NCBI GenBank assembly: GCA_004563195.1
Contig: SFTJ01000001.1
Coordinates: forward strand, 167,370 to 231,369
Reading direction: 5' to 3'
Source: a bacterium
Lineage (GTDB): Bacteria; Bacteroidota; Bacteroidia; Bacteroidales; Muribaculaceae
Length of the DNA: 64,000 nt
Within the stretch, counting starts at the first letter, position 1. Every line of letters starts with the position of its first letter. The position numbers and the translations under genes were made by a program. Under the pieces are notes generated by a model that ran no database searches, was not told the origin of the DNA, and saw only the letters and a program-made list of their open reading frames with translations. This document shows positions 37,323-47,148 of this stretch, in pieces.

Positions 37323-38603
37323 ATGCAAGATAAAGTAAAAAGAATATTGAATTTCTTTATTCATACCGACCGTGGCAACATCGTTTTCATAGTCGGCACG
37401 GCTTTGATGCTTTTCTTGCTCTGGAGCGCATTATTGGGGCGTATAGAAAAAATCACCGACGACACAGCCACTTATTTTTTGGCAGGAGAGATGTTTTTGA
37501 GGGGAGACATCGACTATCTTCGCACGCCGGTCTACCCGCTTATTTGCCAAGCATTCCTACACTGTTTCGGCAATTCGGTGTTTGAGGCACTTGCCATTCT
37601 CAATATTATCGTATTTTTGATATCGATAATCTTTCTCTACCGCACTATTGCTCTCTTCACGCAGCGAAGAATTGCAAAGGTCATCACCACCGTGCTCTAT
37701 GCCTGGAGCACGCCTTTGTATGAAGTATGCATGTTTATTATGACCGAAAGCATTAATCTCTGCGGCATCATTATTCTTTCTTATTGGCTGTCGCTTATTT
37801 ATGTAGGCAAGGGAAAAGCACGCCTAATGTGGTCGGAGTCGGCTATTTTGCTGTTTTTGATTTTTCTTAGGCCGTTCAACATCATTTTTATTCCTATAAC
37901 GCTTTTGGTTGCTCTTGCCGCCTATCGCAAAGGTCGTTTTTCTCATCTGCCAACTATCGGGATTTCACTTTCGGTTGTTCTGGCAGTGGTGTTCGGTTAT
38001 TGTCTTTGGTTCTACAATGTGTATGGCACATTTCGCTTAAGTTATGTGTCGGCCATTAACCGATTCTACGTTTTAGGAAACTTTATCGACGATGTTAAAA
38101 TACGCAACTCGGCAACTGAAACCTTAGTAACTGTCGGCAATAGAGTTTGCGTGGTATGGATGTGGCATAATCGTGATTCCGGTTTGGAATACATATCTTT
38201 GGCTAAACTTGAAGAACATAAAAAATATGCACATAGCCAAATAGAATTTTTCAACAAGACTTGCCATAACCTCTTCCCTCATACCGATTCGGTTATGACG
38301 ACAATCTATTCGGGATGCGTGCAATGCTTGCATCTCGGCACTATCTATGTAGTATTGGCATTGCTATTTGTGCTTCAACTCTACTTATGGTTTGCCAATC
38401 GAAGATATTGCGTAGATGTGGTAGCAATGCACCTTCTTATATGCGCCATCGTCATAAGCACCACGATACTTGGCAGTGCTCACTTCGATGCCCCACGATT
38501 GATGATGCCTATGTTTCCAAGCCTGTGCCTGCTTGTAGGACTTATGTTTGAGCAGTTCGGCATCAAAATAAAAAAGTCTATTCCTTCTCAAAGCAATTTT
38601 TAA
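37323..38603 (+). CDS. Polytopic membrane protein, GT-C-like (paralog 3 of 3)
   Basis: 426 residues from the ATG at 37323, 23 bases after paralog 2. The motif loop is TDDTATYFLAGEMFLRGDID with LRTPVYPLIC. Shared later blocks are VLYAWSTPLYEVCMFIMTES, FLRPFNIIFIPI and LMMPMFPSLCLLVG. The strong similarity to paralog 2 points to a fairly recent duplication. The FAD oxidoreductase gene starts 27 bases downstream, so all four genes could be one transcript. Confidence 0.72.
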   Translation: MQDKVKRILNFFIHTDRGNIVFIVGTALMLFLLWSALLGRIEKITDDTATYFLAGEMFLRGDIDYLRTPVYPLICQAFLHCFGNSVFEALAILNIIVFLISIIFLYRTIALFTQRRIAKVITTVLYAWSTPLYEVCMFIMTESINLCGIIILSYWLSLIYVGKGKARLMWSESAILLFLIFLRPFNIIFIPITLLVALAAYRKGRFSHLPTIGISLSVVLAVVFGYCLWFYNVYGTFRLSYVSAINRFYVLGNFIDDVKIRNSATETLVTVGNRVCVVWMWHNRDSGLEYISLAKLEEHKKYAHSQIEFFNKTCHNLFPHTDSVMTTIYSGCVQCLHLGTIYVVLALLFVLQLYLWFANRRYCVDVVAMHLLICAIVISTTILGSAHFDAPRLMMPMFPSLCLLVGLMFEQFGIKIKKSIPSQSNF

Positions 38604-38630
38604 ATAATAACTCTCCCTAACTTTCACTTC

Positions 38631-40211
38631 ATGGATAACATCAAGAAAAACTCTAAAACAGCTATCATAATCGGAGCCGGTCCGGCAGGCCTGACCGCTG
38701 CCATCGAAATGCTCCGAAAAACCGACATAAAGCCCATCATCGTGGAAGAAGCCGATGTGGTGGGCGGCATTTCTCGCACCGTAGAATATAATGGTAACCG
38801 TATGGACATTGGTGGGCACCGTTTTTTCTCTAAAGATGAGAGTATTATGAACTGGTGGGCACAGATTTTGCCTCTGCAAGCCAAACCTGCATTCGACGAT
38901 ATTCTTCTCGACTTGGAAAAGAATTATCCATCAAGCGGACCCGACCCCGAAACCGACAATAAGGTGATGCTCATTCGTCGCCGCATTTCTCGCATTTTTT
39001 ATCGCAAGAAGTTTTTCAACTATCCCGTCACTCTTTCGGCCGATGCCATCTCCAAGATGGGAATCATCACCACTATGAAGTGCGGTCTGGGATTCTTAAT
39101 GGCAAAAATATGCCCACGTCAAGAAAACTCGCTTGAGGATTTCTACATCAATCGTTTCGGCAAGCCTCTCTACAGTATGTTCTTCAAGAATTACACTCAC
39201 AAGGTGTGGGGCAAAGAGCCTAAAGAACTCGATGCCGACTGGGGTGCTCAGCGCGTCAACGGGCTTTCGCTCGCTTCAATTATCAAGAACTTGCTGCGCC
39301 GTAAAAACAATAGCATTAACCAGGAAGGTGTGGAAAAATCACTCATCGAGCAGTTTATCTACCCCAAATATGGTCCCGGCCAACTTTGGGAGTGTGTGGC
39401 CGAAGAGGTAAAGCATCTTGGCGGCACCATACTTATGAACACCCGCGCTTCTGCCATTAATTGCACCGATAAAAATGTGGTGTCGGTGACCACAACGCAA
39501 AGCAACGGCACTGCGCAGACTATCTATTGCGATTACTTGCTCTCTTCGATGCCTATTAAGGACCTTGTAGGCAGTTTAAGCGGCATTGAGGTACCACAGA
39601 AAGTGACAAATATTGCCTCACAACTACCCTATCGCGACTTTATCACCGTGGGCATTCTCGTTAACGAACTCGCTATAGGCAATCGCTCGAAATATGTCTC
39701 TTTCAATAACCGAATCCCCGACACTTGGATCTACATTCAAGAAGATAGCGTACGCCTTGGCAGACTTCAGATATTCAACAACTGGTCGCCATATATGGTT
39801 GCCGACTACAAGAAGACTATGTGGATAGGGTTGGAATATTTCTGCAACGAAGGCGACGACTTATGGTCGATGAGCGAAGCCGATTTCAAACGCTTTACCA
39901 TAGATGAACTCGTAAAAATAGGATATATAGCCAATGCCGGTGATGTGCTCGATGCGCATGTCGAGAAGGTGAAAAAGGCATATCCCGCCTATTTCGGCTC
40001 TTATCATCAATTACCCGAGGTAGTGGATTGGATTAATGGCATCGGCAATCTATTCTGCATAGGTCGAAACGGCCAGCATCGCTACAACAATATGGACCAC
40101 TCTATGATGACAGCCATCGAAGCCGTTAATTGCCTTGCTTCCGGCTCTACCGATAAGAGCACTGTGTGGAACGTCAACACCGAGCAGGAGTATCACGAGC
40201 AGAAGTCATAG
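38631..40211 (+). CDS. NAD(P)/FAD-dependent oxidoreductase (UDP-galactopyranose mutase / amine oxidase-like)
   Basis: A 526-residue flavoprotein. The N-terminal Rossmann motif is IIGAGPAGLTAAIEM with IIVEEADVVGG and the GGHRFFSKD segment. The C-terminus has the FAD contact IGRNGQHRYNNMDHSMMTAIEA. These features occur in flavoproteins near glycan gene clusters that resemble UDP-galactopyranose mutase and protoporphyrinogen-oxidase-like enzymes. The reaction cannot be fixed from sequence. Its place after three GT-C-like genes suggests a role on sugar nucleotides or lipid-linked sugars in envelope polysaccharide synthesis. Confidence 0.78.
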   Translation: MDNIKKNSKTAIIIGAGPAGLTAAIEMLRKTDIKPIIVEEADVVGGISRTVEYNGNRMDIGGHRFFSKDESIMNWWAQILPLQAKPAFDDILLDLEKNYPSSGPDPETDNKVMLIRRRISRIFYRKKFFNYPVTLSADAISKMGIITTMKCGLGFLMAKICPRQENSLEDFYINRFGKPLYSMFFKNYTHKVWGKEPKELDADWGAQRVNGLSLASIIKNLLRRKNNSINQEGVEKSLIEQFIYPKYGPGQLWECVAEEVKHLGGTILMNTRASAINCTDKNVVSVTTTQSNGTAQTIYCDYLLSSMPIKDLVGSLSGIEVPQKVTNIASQLPYRDFITVGILVNELAIGNRSKYVSFNNRIPDTWIYIQEDSVRLGRLQIFNNWSPYMVADYKKTMWIGLEYFCNEGDDLWSMSEADFKRFTIDELVKIGYIANAGDVLDAHVEKVKKAYPAYFGSYHQLPEVVDWINGIGNLFCIGRNGQHRYNNMDHSMMTAIEAVNCLASGSTDKSTVWNVNTEQEYHEQKS

Positions 40212-40302
40212 ATTTACGCCCACATAGCAAGTTTGCAGCTATTAAGCAAAAAAATTGCATTCCGAACACCTGTTTTTTTAACTTATTTACACAGATAATC
40301 GC

Positions 40303-40310
40303 TATATTTG
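40303..40310 (+). promoter_or_regulatory. Promoter -7 element TATATTTG for the AraC gene
   Basis: An exact TAnnTTTG match, with a T-rich -33 region (40273-40280). It gives a short leader of about 22 bases before the GTG at 40339. Confidence 0.45.
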
Positions 40311-40338
40311 CACATTAATCCACAAAAAAGCACAAGCA

Positions 40339-41217
40339 GTGAAAGAGAAAGCATTAAATATCATTAAGTCGAACAACGATATGCCCCTCTTCGATTTGCC
40401 TATCGATTTCATTGTATACGACGATATCACCGCCGACTTGCTGAAATACTATAAAAGTTTCCCTTGCAAGTTGGAGGCATGCATATTTGCGTATGTTATC
40501 GAGGGTTCTGCCGAAGCCGACATTAATCTTTGGGACTATACCGTGCAAAAAGGCGATTTTGTGATTATTGTCCCGGGCACTTTTCTGCAGATTCAAAATG
40601 TGAGCGATGACATAAAGATAGCATTCGCCGGTTTCTCATCGGGATTTCTCAACGATGTGAATCTATGGAAAAGCCTCGCACCGATAATCATGCAGATTTT
40701 CAGCCGACCCATTTTCAAGCTCTCCGATGAATTTGGAAGCCTTATTGCCAACACTTTCAATCTCATCACCCAAGCCGAACACTTGAGTGTGAACATTCTC
40801 ACACCTCAAGTGGCGCAGCATTTTCTCGGCATAATGATCGATGCTCTTGTGCAAGCTATCAATAGCAATCTTGCCTCATGTCAGAAAACCACCAACACGC
40901 GCGAGCAGCAGATTCTTGCCGAATTCCTGCAATTGGCTTTCGAAAACTACCGCAAGGAACACAAAGTTTCGTTCTACGCCCATGAGGTGAATCTCACACT
41001 CTCGCACTTCTGCAATGTGATTCACAAAGCCACAGGCATGACGCCCCAGGAAATTATCATGAACATAATTATCAAGGACGCCAAAACCCAACTCAAAGCC
41101 ACCAAGATGCCCATTTCAAATATCGCTTCTTCGCTGGGATTTTCCACTCCCACCACATTCACGCGATATTTCCGCACCTACACCGGCACCACTCCTCAAG
41201 AGTATCGCAATAGTTAA
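40339..41217 (+). CDS. AraC-family transcriptional regulator
   Basis: A 292-residue protein with an N-terminal cupin-like sensor half (YVIEGSAEADINLW, GDFVIIVPGTF) and a C-terminal double helix-turn-helix (~190-290), ending in the family pattern ISNIASSLGFSTPTTFTRYFRTYTG and TPQEYR. It starts with GTG at 40339; the next ATG would remove the first strand. It lies 31 bases upstream of fbp on the same strand, so it may be co-transcribed with or regulate fbp. Ligand unknown. Confidence 0.9.
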   Translation: MKEKALNIIKSNNDMPLFDLPIDFIVYDDITADLLKYYKSFPCKLEACIFAYVIEGSAEADINLWDYTVQKGDFVIIVPGTFLQIQNVSDDIKIAFAGFSSGFLNDVNLWKSLAPIIMQIFSRPIFKLSDEFGSLIANTFNLITQAEHLSVNILTPQVAQHFLGIMIDALVQAINSNLASCQKTTNTREQQILAEFLQLAFENYRKEHKVSFYAHEVNLTLSHFCNVIHKATGMTPQEIIMNIIIKDAKTQLKATKMPISNIASSLGFSTPTTFTRYFRTYTGTTPQEYRNS

Positions 41218-41248
41218 CCGTATTCTACTTTTCACCAACATAACAATT

Positions 41249-43237
41249 ATGAATATAAGCACCGACCAACTCCGATATCTTCAACTTCTGGCGCGCGATT
41301 TCCCTAATATCGCCACAGCAAGTACAGAAATTATCAACCTTCAGGCCATTCTCAACTTGCCTAAAGGCACCGAACACTTCCTCGCCGACCTTCACGGCGA
41401 ATATGACGCTTTTCAGCATGTGCTACGCAATGCATCAGGCGCCATCAAGCGCAAAGTGGGCGAAATATATAACGGAACCCTCAGCAACGACGACCAAAAG
41501 GAACTTTGCACGCTTATCTATTACCCCGAGCTGAAACTCGAACTGATAAAGCAAAACGCTTCCGACATAAAGAACTGGTATTTCGTCACCATCAACAGGC
41601 TTGTAAGAGTGTGCCGAAGCGTGTCGTCGAAATATTCGCGTTCTAAAGTAAGCAAAGCCTTGCCCGACGATTTCTCGTATATCATTCAAGAGTTGCTCCA
41701 CGAGTCGACTCTCGACCCCAACAAGCAGGCTTATGTAGATGTAATCGTCCGCACCATCATCGATATCGACCGTGCCGACCACTTCATAATTGCCATCTGC
41801 TACCTTATTCAGCAACTCACCATCGACAAGCTCCACATACTCGGCGATGTGTTCGACCGTGGTCCTAATCCCGACAAGATTATGGACATACTCTGCACCT
41901 ACCACAACTTCGATATCCAATGGGGAAATCACGACATACTGTGGATGGGAGCCGCTTCGGGCAACGACTGCTGCATAGCCAACGTGCTGCGAATAGCGCT
42001 TCGCTATGCCAACCACTCGGTGCTTCAAGACGGCTATGGCATCAACATTTTACCCTTAGCTACTTTCGCAATGTCGACCTATGAGAACGACGACTGCTCT
42101 CGATTCTATCCTAAAGCATTCGGCTCGATACTCAAGGAGAACGATGCCAAACTCATAGGCATGATGCACAAAGCCATCACCATCATTCAGCTCAAGCTCG
42201 AAGGGCAAATGATAAAGAGACACCCCGAATATGGTATGGATAATCGCCTATTGCTCGAAAAAATCGATTTCGAGAAGGCTAAAGTGACTATCGACGGCGA
42301 ACAATACGACCTATGCGACACTTACTTCCCAACCATCAACCCCGATGACCCATACCGCCTATCCGACGAGGAACAAAACATAGTGGACTCGTTGCACCGG
42401 TCGTTCCGCCGAAGCGAAAAGCTCAAAAACCACATGAGGTGTCTTTTCCGCCACGGTTGCGTCTACACTATAAGCAATTCCAATCTGCTTTTCCATGCCT
42501 CCATCCCTCTCAACGAGGACGGAACGCTGAAAACCGTGCTCATCAATGGCGTTGGTTATCAAGGTAAAGCGCTGTTCGAAAAAGTGGGAAGCATGATTCG
42601 TGAAGCATATTTCGGCAACGAAAATTCGCCCTCATATCGCTATTCGCTCGATTACGATTGGTATCTGTGGTGCGGCCCCGATTCACCCGTGTTCGACAAA
42701 AACAAAATGGCTACTTTTGAGGATTATTTCATACTCGACAAGGCGGCAAAAAAAGAGATTAAAGGCAATTATTACATACTTCGCGACAACGAGGCTGTTT
42801 GCGACTATATTTTAGACCAATTCGGCGTCACCGGGCAACATCGCCACATCATCAACGGCCACGTGCCTGTGAGGACTCTCAAAGGCGAGCAGCCGGTTAA
42901 AGCCAATGGCAAAATGATGGTGATTGACGGTGGCTTCTCAAAGGCTTATCAGCCAAAAACGGGCACCGCCGGCTACACTTTGGTCTACCACTCTCGCGGC
43001 TTCCAGCTCGTGAAGCACGAACCGTTCTCATCAATCGAAGAAGCTGTTGCACAGGGGCACGACATCGAATCTACCACTCAAGTGGTGGAAATGAGTGCCT
43101 ACAGAATGCGTGTAAAAGACACCGACATAGGCCGCGAAATAAGCAAACAGATTGAAGACCTGCAACTGCTGCTCCAAAGCTATCGCTCGGGTCTCATCAA
43201 CGAGCGCGAATATCAGCGAGCCACCAATAAGAAATAA
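41249..43237 (+). CDS. fbp: Fructose-1,6-bisphosphatase, class III
   Basis: A gluconeogenic phosphatase converting fructose-1,6-bisphosphate to fructose-6-phosphate. The 662 residues match the large class III enzyme of Firmicutes and Bacteroidetes, with metallophosphatase motifs LADLHGEYDAFQH, ILGDVFDRGPNPD, WGNHDILWMGAASG and GHVPVRTLKGEQP. The later segment VIDGGFSKAYQPKTG completes the site. A perfect 14-bp hairpin terminator follows. AraC is directly upstream. Confidence 0.95.
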   Translation: MNISTDQLRYLQLLARDFPNIATASTEIINLQAILNLPKGTEHFLADLHGEYDAFQHVLRNASGAIKRKVGEIYNGTLSNDDQKELCTLIYYPELKLELIKQNASDIKNWYFVTINRLVRVCRSVSSKYSRSKVSKALPDDFSYIIQELLHESTLDPNKQAYVDVIVRTIIDIDRADHFIIAICYLIQQLTIDKLHILGDVFDRGPNPDKIMDILCTYHNFDIQWGNHDILWMGAASGNDCCIANVLRIALRYANHSVLQDGYGINILPLATFAMSTYENDDCSRFYPKAFGSILKENDAKLIGMMHKAITIIQLKLEGQMIKRHPEYGMDNRLLLEKIDFEKAKVTIDGEQYDLCDTYFPTINPDDPYRLSDEEQNIVDSLHRSFRRSEKLKNHMRCLFRHGCVYTISNSNLLFHASIPLNEDGTLKTVLINGVGYQGKALFEKVGSMIREAYFGNENSPSYRYSLDYDWYLWCGPDSPVFDKNKMATFEDYFILDKAAKKEIKGNYYILRDNEAVCDYILDQFGVTGQHRHIINGHVPVRTLKGEQPVKANGKMMVIDGGFSKAYQPKTGTAGYTLVYHSRGFQLVKHEPFSSIEEAVAQGHDIESTTQVVEMSAYRMRVKDTDIGREISKQIEDLQLLLQSYRSGLINEREYQRATNKK

Positions 43238-43262
43238 TAAGCACTTCCCTCTCTTACATTCT

Positions 43263-43320
43263 ATGAGGTGAGCAACAAGCCGTAGGTTATGTTGCTCACC
43301 TCATTAATTTGGGTATTTTT
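43263..43320 (+). terminator. Strong terminator of fbp
   Basis: ATGAGGTGAGCAAC and GTTGCTCACCTCAT form a perfect 14-bp stem (43263-43276 with 43291-43304) with a 14-base loop, followed by T-rich sequence ending in five T. It lies between converging genes. Confidence 0.8.
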
Positions 43321-43338
43321 CGCCAATTGCTGTTTTTG

Positions 43339-43983
43339 TCACTCTTCAGCGAGGGTTATGAGGCATTTGCCATCGTGATATGTGAGGTCGATTACGCCCA
43401 TTTCGCACATATTCACCACCGATGTTTCGGCCACAGTGTGCGATATGTGAGTGAGTTTCATATAACCGTTGAGCGTTATGCCGCCGTGATCTTGAAGATA
43501 TTGAAGCAATTGGCGCTCGTTGTCGGAAAAACTCAGTGCCACATCGTTGTCTTGCGACCGCTTTTGCAACACCTTTACATGCATAGCGCTGGCTTCGATG
43601 TTTTCATCGGCTATGCGGTAGTAGGTTCGCCATCGGCCCGATTCGTCGGGTGCTTTCACCGGCTTTTCTTCAGCCTCGGCAATGTCGACCTTGAGCACAT
43701 TCTTGCCTTCCACCCTGTACACTTGGCACTTCACATCTTGTGGAGGCTGACAATACATCTGCGCCGCTTGTTCTATCATATATATCTCCTCGTCGCTGCT
43801 CACCCCGGCTATGTTGCCATTATCTTTCACGCCCACAAGCAATCGACCTCCACTATTATTGGCAAAAGCAGATATACTTCGTGCTATCTTCCGAGCATCG
43901 GATATCTGATACTTAAAATCTTGATGTTCGTGCTCTCCCTCCAATATCAGGTTCTGAATGTAATTTCTGCTTTTTTGCTCCAT
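43339..43983 (-). CDS. AlbA_2 (DUF296/AAA_4-type) putative DNA-binding protein
   Basis: A 214-residue protein with an N-terminal AlbA_2 domain (LEGEHEHQDFKYQISDARKIARSISAFANNSGGRLLVGVKDNG, seen at ~13-55 in overlapping pieces), the signature of Schlafen-type AAA_4 proteins. Its C-terminal ~70 residues look like a winged helix (LSFSDNERQLLQYLQDHGG, NGYMKLTHIS). The full Schlafen ATPase part is absent. It probably acts in regulation or nucleic-acid binding. It is monocistronic and converges on fbp. Confidence 0.78.
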   Translation of the reverse strand: MEQKSRNYIQNLILEGEHEHQDFKYQISDARKIARSISAFANNSGGRLLVGVKDNGNIAGVSSDEEIYMIEQAAQMYCQPPQDVKCQVYRVEGKNVLKVDIAEAEEKPVKAPDESGRWRTYYRIADENIEASAMHVKVLQKRSQDNDVALSFSDNERQLLQYLQDHGGITLNGYMKLTHISHTVAETSVVNMCEMGVIDLTYHDGKCLITLAEE

Positions 43984-44059
43984 AGTAGTTTGTAAATATC
44001 AAAACAAATGTGGACAAAAACTATTTTGATTCTGCCCACATCATCATAATAATTTTTGG

Positions 44060-45247
44060 TTATTTCTTCTTCGATTTCTTTTTTGCCTTGCACTCGGGCT
44101 TTTGCTCACATTTTTCAATGTGTTTTGCAGCCTTTGCATCGTTGCTGTGCAACAATGCTTGCATTATCACCGGCTCGAGTTTCTTGGCATAAGCCAGGAA
44201 GCCTATATCGGTGGCATGCACACCATCTACGGTTCCCTCCTGACCTCCATAGAGATTATCGCAATTCACATAATAGAGATTGCTTGCATCTTCGGCTTTC
44301 AGACGCAAATAATTCTTATAGAATGCCGCATTTTTCTTTGGCAAATAGTTGCCGAAGAACGAGTCGAACTTGGCATAGGGATATAACGGGCCTTCCACCA
44401 TAATCACAGGCACCTCGGGGCGCATAGTGCGAAGTATTTTTATGAAATCATAAGTCAACGTGTCGCACATCATCTCGGTGCAGTTTGGCACAGGATCGAT
44501 AACAAATGCCACAGCATCCTTAATGCCTGCCATGGCTCTTGCCATGCAGAAATCCATCTTTCCTTCGCCACTTATGCCTATGTTTACACATTCAAGTCCC
44601 AAATCGCGCTGTATGATATTGGTGCCACACATACCGGTGCGCGTAGAGCAACCGCCCTGCAGAATGCTGGTGCCGTAGAATATCACCTGCTTGCCGGTAG
44701 TGGGATTATCAATATTAGGCTTGGTGATAGTGGCTGTCTGCTCCACGCCCACTTCGAGCCAGTTAACGCCATCATATAGCGGCAAATATATCATAAATTC
44801 GCGCATATCGCCTTTGAGATTCTCCACAAACACCTTGGTCTGTATCGAGTCGCTTTTATACGGGCGGCATGTATTCACATATTCCCATTCTCCGCTATCG
44901 CTCAGTCGGTACAAGTCCACGCCCTTCAATCCGGTGTCGGCCATGTGCACCATATGGGTGTTCCAAAGCAGATTGTAACGCACTGCCACCTTCTTGCTAT
45001 CGGTGGCAAATCGCACTGCCATGCCCGAACTGCACTGCGAGCGCTCCCACAATGTAGGGCGTACACTATCCTGCAGCCAAACCGGCAATCGGGTATATGG
45101 CGACGTTGTGTCGTTGAAACCCTTATTAATAATTCGTAAATCCAATGCATTCACATACTTCATCTCTACATCTTCTGCCGAGATGCTTTGCACTCCGCCT
45201 ACTATCAGCGTCAACAATGCAAATAAAGTTAAGGTTAGTCGTTTCAT
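44060..45247 (-). CDS. Exported SGNH/GDSL-family hydrolase
   Basis: A 395-residue protein. From the ATG at 45247 there is a clean signal peptide (MKRLTLTLFALLTLIVGG); a longer frame to 45367 only adds unrelated residues. An N-terminal beta domain (~30-165) is followed by the SGNH hydrolase domain with the Ser block FYGTSILQGG (GTS in place of GDS), the Gly block GISGEGKMD, and the Asp-His block DGVHATDIGF. Esterases of this type often deacetylate carbohydrates. The C-terminus is a basic tail rich in Lys with two Cys. The substrate is not evident and there are no polysaccharide genes alongside. Confidence 0.85.
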   Translation of the reverse strand: MKRLTLTLFALLTLIVGGVQSISAEDVEMKYVNALDLRIINKGFNDTTSPYTRLPVWLQDSVRPTLWERSQCSSGMAVRFATDSKKVAVRYNLLWNTHMVHMADTGLKGVDLYRLSDSGEWEYVNTCRPYKSDSIQTKVFVENLKGDMREFMIYLPLYDGVNWLEVGVEQTATITKPNIDNPTTGKQVIFYGTSILQGGCSTRTGMCGTNIIQRDLGLECVNIGISGEGKMDFCMARAMAGIKDAVAFVIDPVPNCTEMMCDTLTYDFIKILRTMRPEVPVIMVEGPLYPYAKFDSFFGNYLPKKNAAFYKNYLRLKAEDASNLYYVNCDNLYGGQEGTVDGVHATDIGFLAYAKKLEPVIMQALLHSNDAKAAKHIEKCEQKPECKAKKKSKKK

Positions 45248-45336
45248 TTCTTCAGGTTTTATTTGTAACGTCACGAAATTAATCATTATTTGCGACAATT
45301 CAGCCATCTTAATGGACTTATTCGTGATTTTTATAG

Positions 45337-45344
45337 TAATTTTG
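45337..45344 (+). promoter_or_regulatory. Promoter -7 element TAATTTTG for the ABC-F gene
   Basis: An exact TAnnTTTG match about 50 bases before the ATG at 45395. The -33 region is T-rich but has no TTTG. Confidence 0.45.
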
Positions 45345-45394
45345 CAAAGCCTGCGGGCATTATGCATTTATTTATTAACACCTAAACTTTTTTA

Positions 45395-47032
45395 ATGGTT
45401 TCTGTTGACAACATTGCAGTAGAGTTCTCCGGAACTACCCTTTTCTCCGACATATCTTTCGTAATTAACCCCAACGACCGCATCGCCCTTATGGGCAAAA
45501 ATGGTGCCGGCAAGTCTACGCTTCTGAAGATACTTGCAGGTGTGCGTCAGCCCACCCGCGGCAAGGTGTCGTATCCACAGGACACCGTGATTGCCTATCT
45601 TCCGCAACACTTGCTCACCGAAGATTCGCGCACCGTGTTCGATGAGGCTTCACAAGCGTTTGCGCATCTCTTTGAGATGGAAGCAAAAATCAACAGTCTA
45701 AACGAACAACTCGCCGCTCGCACCGACTATGAGAGCGAAGAGTATATGAAAATTATAGAGGAAGTAACCTCCCTCGGCGAAAAATTCTATACCATCGACC
45801 TCACTCACTTCGAGGAGGATGTAGAGAAGATTTTGCTCGGCCTCGGTTTCACTCGCGACGACTTCGCCAAGCCCACTTCGAGTTTCTCGGGTGGTTGGCG
45901 TATGCGCATCGAACTTGCCAAAATGCTACTCAAAAATCCCGATGTGCTCCTGCTCGACGAGCCTACCAACCACCTCGACATTGAGTCGATTCAGTGGCTT
46001 GAGGATTTTCTCATCGAGAGCAACAAGGCTGTGGTGGTAATCTCGCACGACCGCACTTTCGTCGACCATGTCACCAATCGCACCATCGAGGTTACTATGG
46101 GCAAAATCTACGACTACAAAGCCACCTATTCGCATTACCTCGAACTGCGAGCCGAACGCCGCGCCCAACAACAAAAGCAATACGACGACCAGCAGAAAAT
46201 GATTGCCGAAAACAAAGCTTTCATTGAGCGTTTCAAGGGCACCTATAGCAAAACTCTGCAAGTGCAAAGCCGCGTGAAAATGCTCGAAAAACTACAGATT
46301 ATCGAAGTTGACGAAGAAGATAATTCGGCTCTACGCCTGAAGTTCCCGCCCGCACCTCGCTCGGGCAACTATCCGGTAATTGCCGACTCTGTAGGCAAAT
46401 CGTATGGCGACCATTTGGTGTTCAGCAACGCCTCGTTCACCATCGAACGCGGGCAAAAAGTGGCTTTCGTGGGCAAAAACGGTGAGGGAAAATCCACTAT
46501 GGTGAAGTGTATTATGAACGAAATCGACCACGACGGCACTCTCACTCTCGGCCACAATGTGCAGATAGGTTATTTCGCTCAGAATCAAGCCTCGCTGCTC
46601 GACGAAAACCTCACCGTGTTCCAAACCATCGACGACATAGCCAAGGGCGACATTCGCACCAAAATCAAGGATATGCTTGGCGCATTTATGTTTGGTGGCG
46701 AGGAGTCGCTCAAGAAAGTGAAAGTGCTCAGCGGTGGCGAACGCACTCGCTTGGCATTGCTCAAACTTCTGCTTGAGCCTATCAATCTACTCATCCTTGA
46801 CGAGCCCACCAACCACTTGGATATGCGTTCTAAAGACGTGCTCAAAGACGCCCTTAAAGCCTTCGACGGCACCCTGATTCTTGTGAGCCACGACCGCGAC
46901 TTCCTCGATGGCCTCGTGGAAAACATCTACGAATTTGGCAACAAACGCGTCACACTGCACCTCGAAGGAATAAAGGAATTTATGGAGCGAAAGCATCTCG
47001 AGAATCTACGCGAACTCGAGCGAAAAGCATAA
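45395..47032 (+). CDS. ABC-F family ATP-binding protein (ribosome-associated)
   Basis: A 545-residue soluble protein with two ABC domains and no membrane segments: Walker A GKNGAGKST (~36) and GKNGEGKST (~360), signatures FSGGWRMRIELA and LSGGERTRLALL, and two Walker B LDEPTNHLD motifs. A charged linker (RAERRAQQQKQYDDQQKM, ~245-265) separates them. ABC-F proteins act on the ribosome, in translation factors or antibiotic protection. This housekeeping-like sequence with few linker insertions suggests a Uup/EttA/YbiT-type role rather than resistance, but that is inferred. Confidence 0.92.
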   Translation: MVSVDNIAVEFSGTTLFSDISFVINPNDRIALMGKNGAGKSTLLKILAGVRQPTRGKVSYPQDTVIAYLPQHLLTEDSRTVFDEASQAFAHLFEMEAKINSLNEQLAARTDYESEEYMKIIEEVTSLGEKFYTIDLTHFEEDVEKILLGLGFTRDDFAKPTSSFSGGWRMRIELAKMLLKNPDVLLLDEPTNHLDIESIQWLEDFLIESNKAVVVISHDRTFVDHVTNRTIEVTMGKIYDYKATYSHYLELRAERRAQQQKQYDDQQKMIAENKAFIERFKGTYSKTLQVQSRVKMLEKLQIIEVDEEDNSALRLKFPPAPRSGNYPVIADSVGKSYGDHLVFSNASFTIERGQKVAFVGKNGEGKSTMVKCIMNEIDHDGTLTLGHNVQIGYFAQNQASLLDENLTVFQTIDDIAKGDIRTKIKDMLGAFMFGGEESLKKVKVLSGGERTRLALLKLLLEPINLLILDEPTNHLDMRSKDVLKDALKAFDGTLILVSHDRDFLDGLVENIYEFGNKRVTLHLEGIKEFMERKHLENLRELERKA

Positions 47033-47103
47033 TATTTCTGCATTAACGGCAAAATATTGATTATTTCACATTTATGCCTGCCACAGAATTAAAGATATTT
47101 TAT

Positions 47104-47111
47104 TAACTTTG
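47104..47111 (+). promoter_or_regulatory. Promoter -7 element TAACTTTG for the C1 peptidase
   Basis: An exact TAnnTTTG match 38 bases before the ATG at 47149. No clear -33 box. Confidence 0.4.
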
Positions 47112-47148
47112 TAACAATTACAAATTAAAACTAAAAACATTAACCTAT

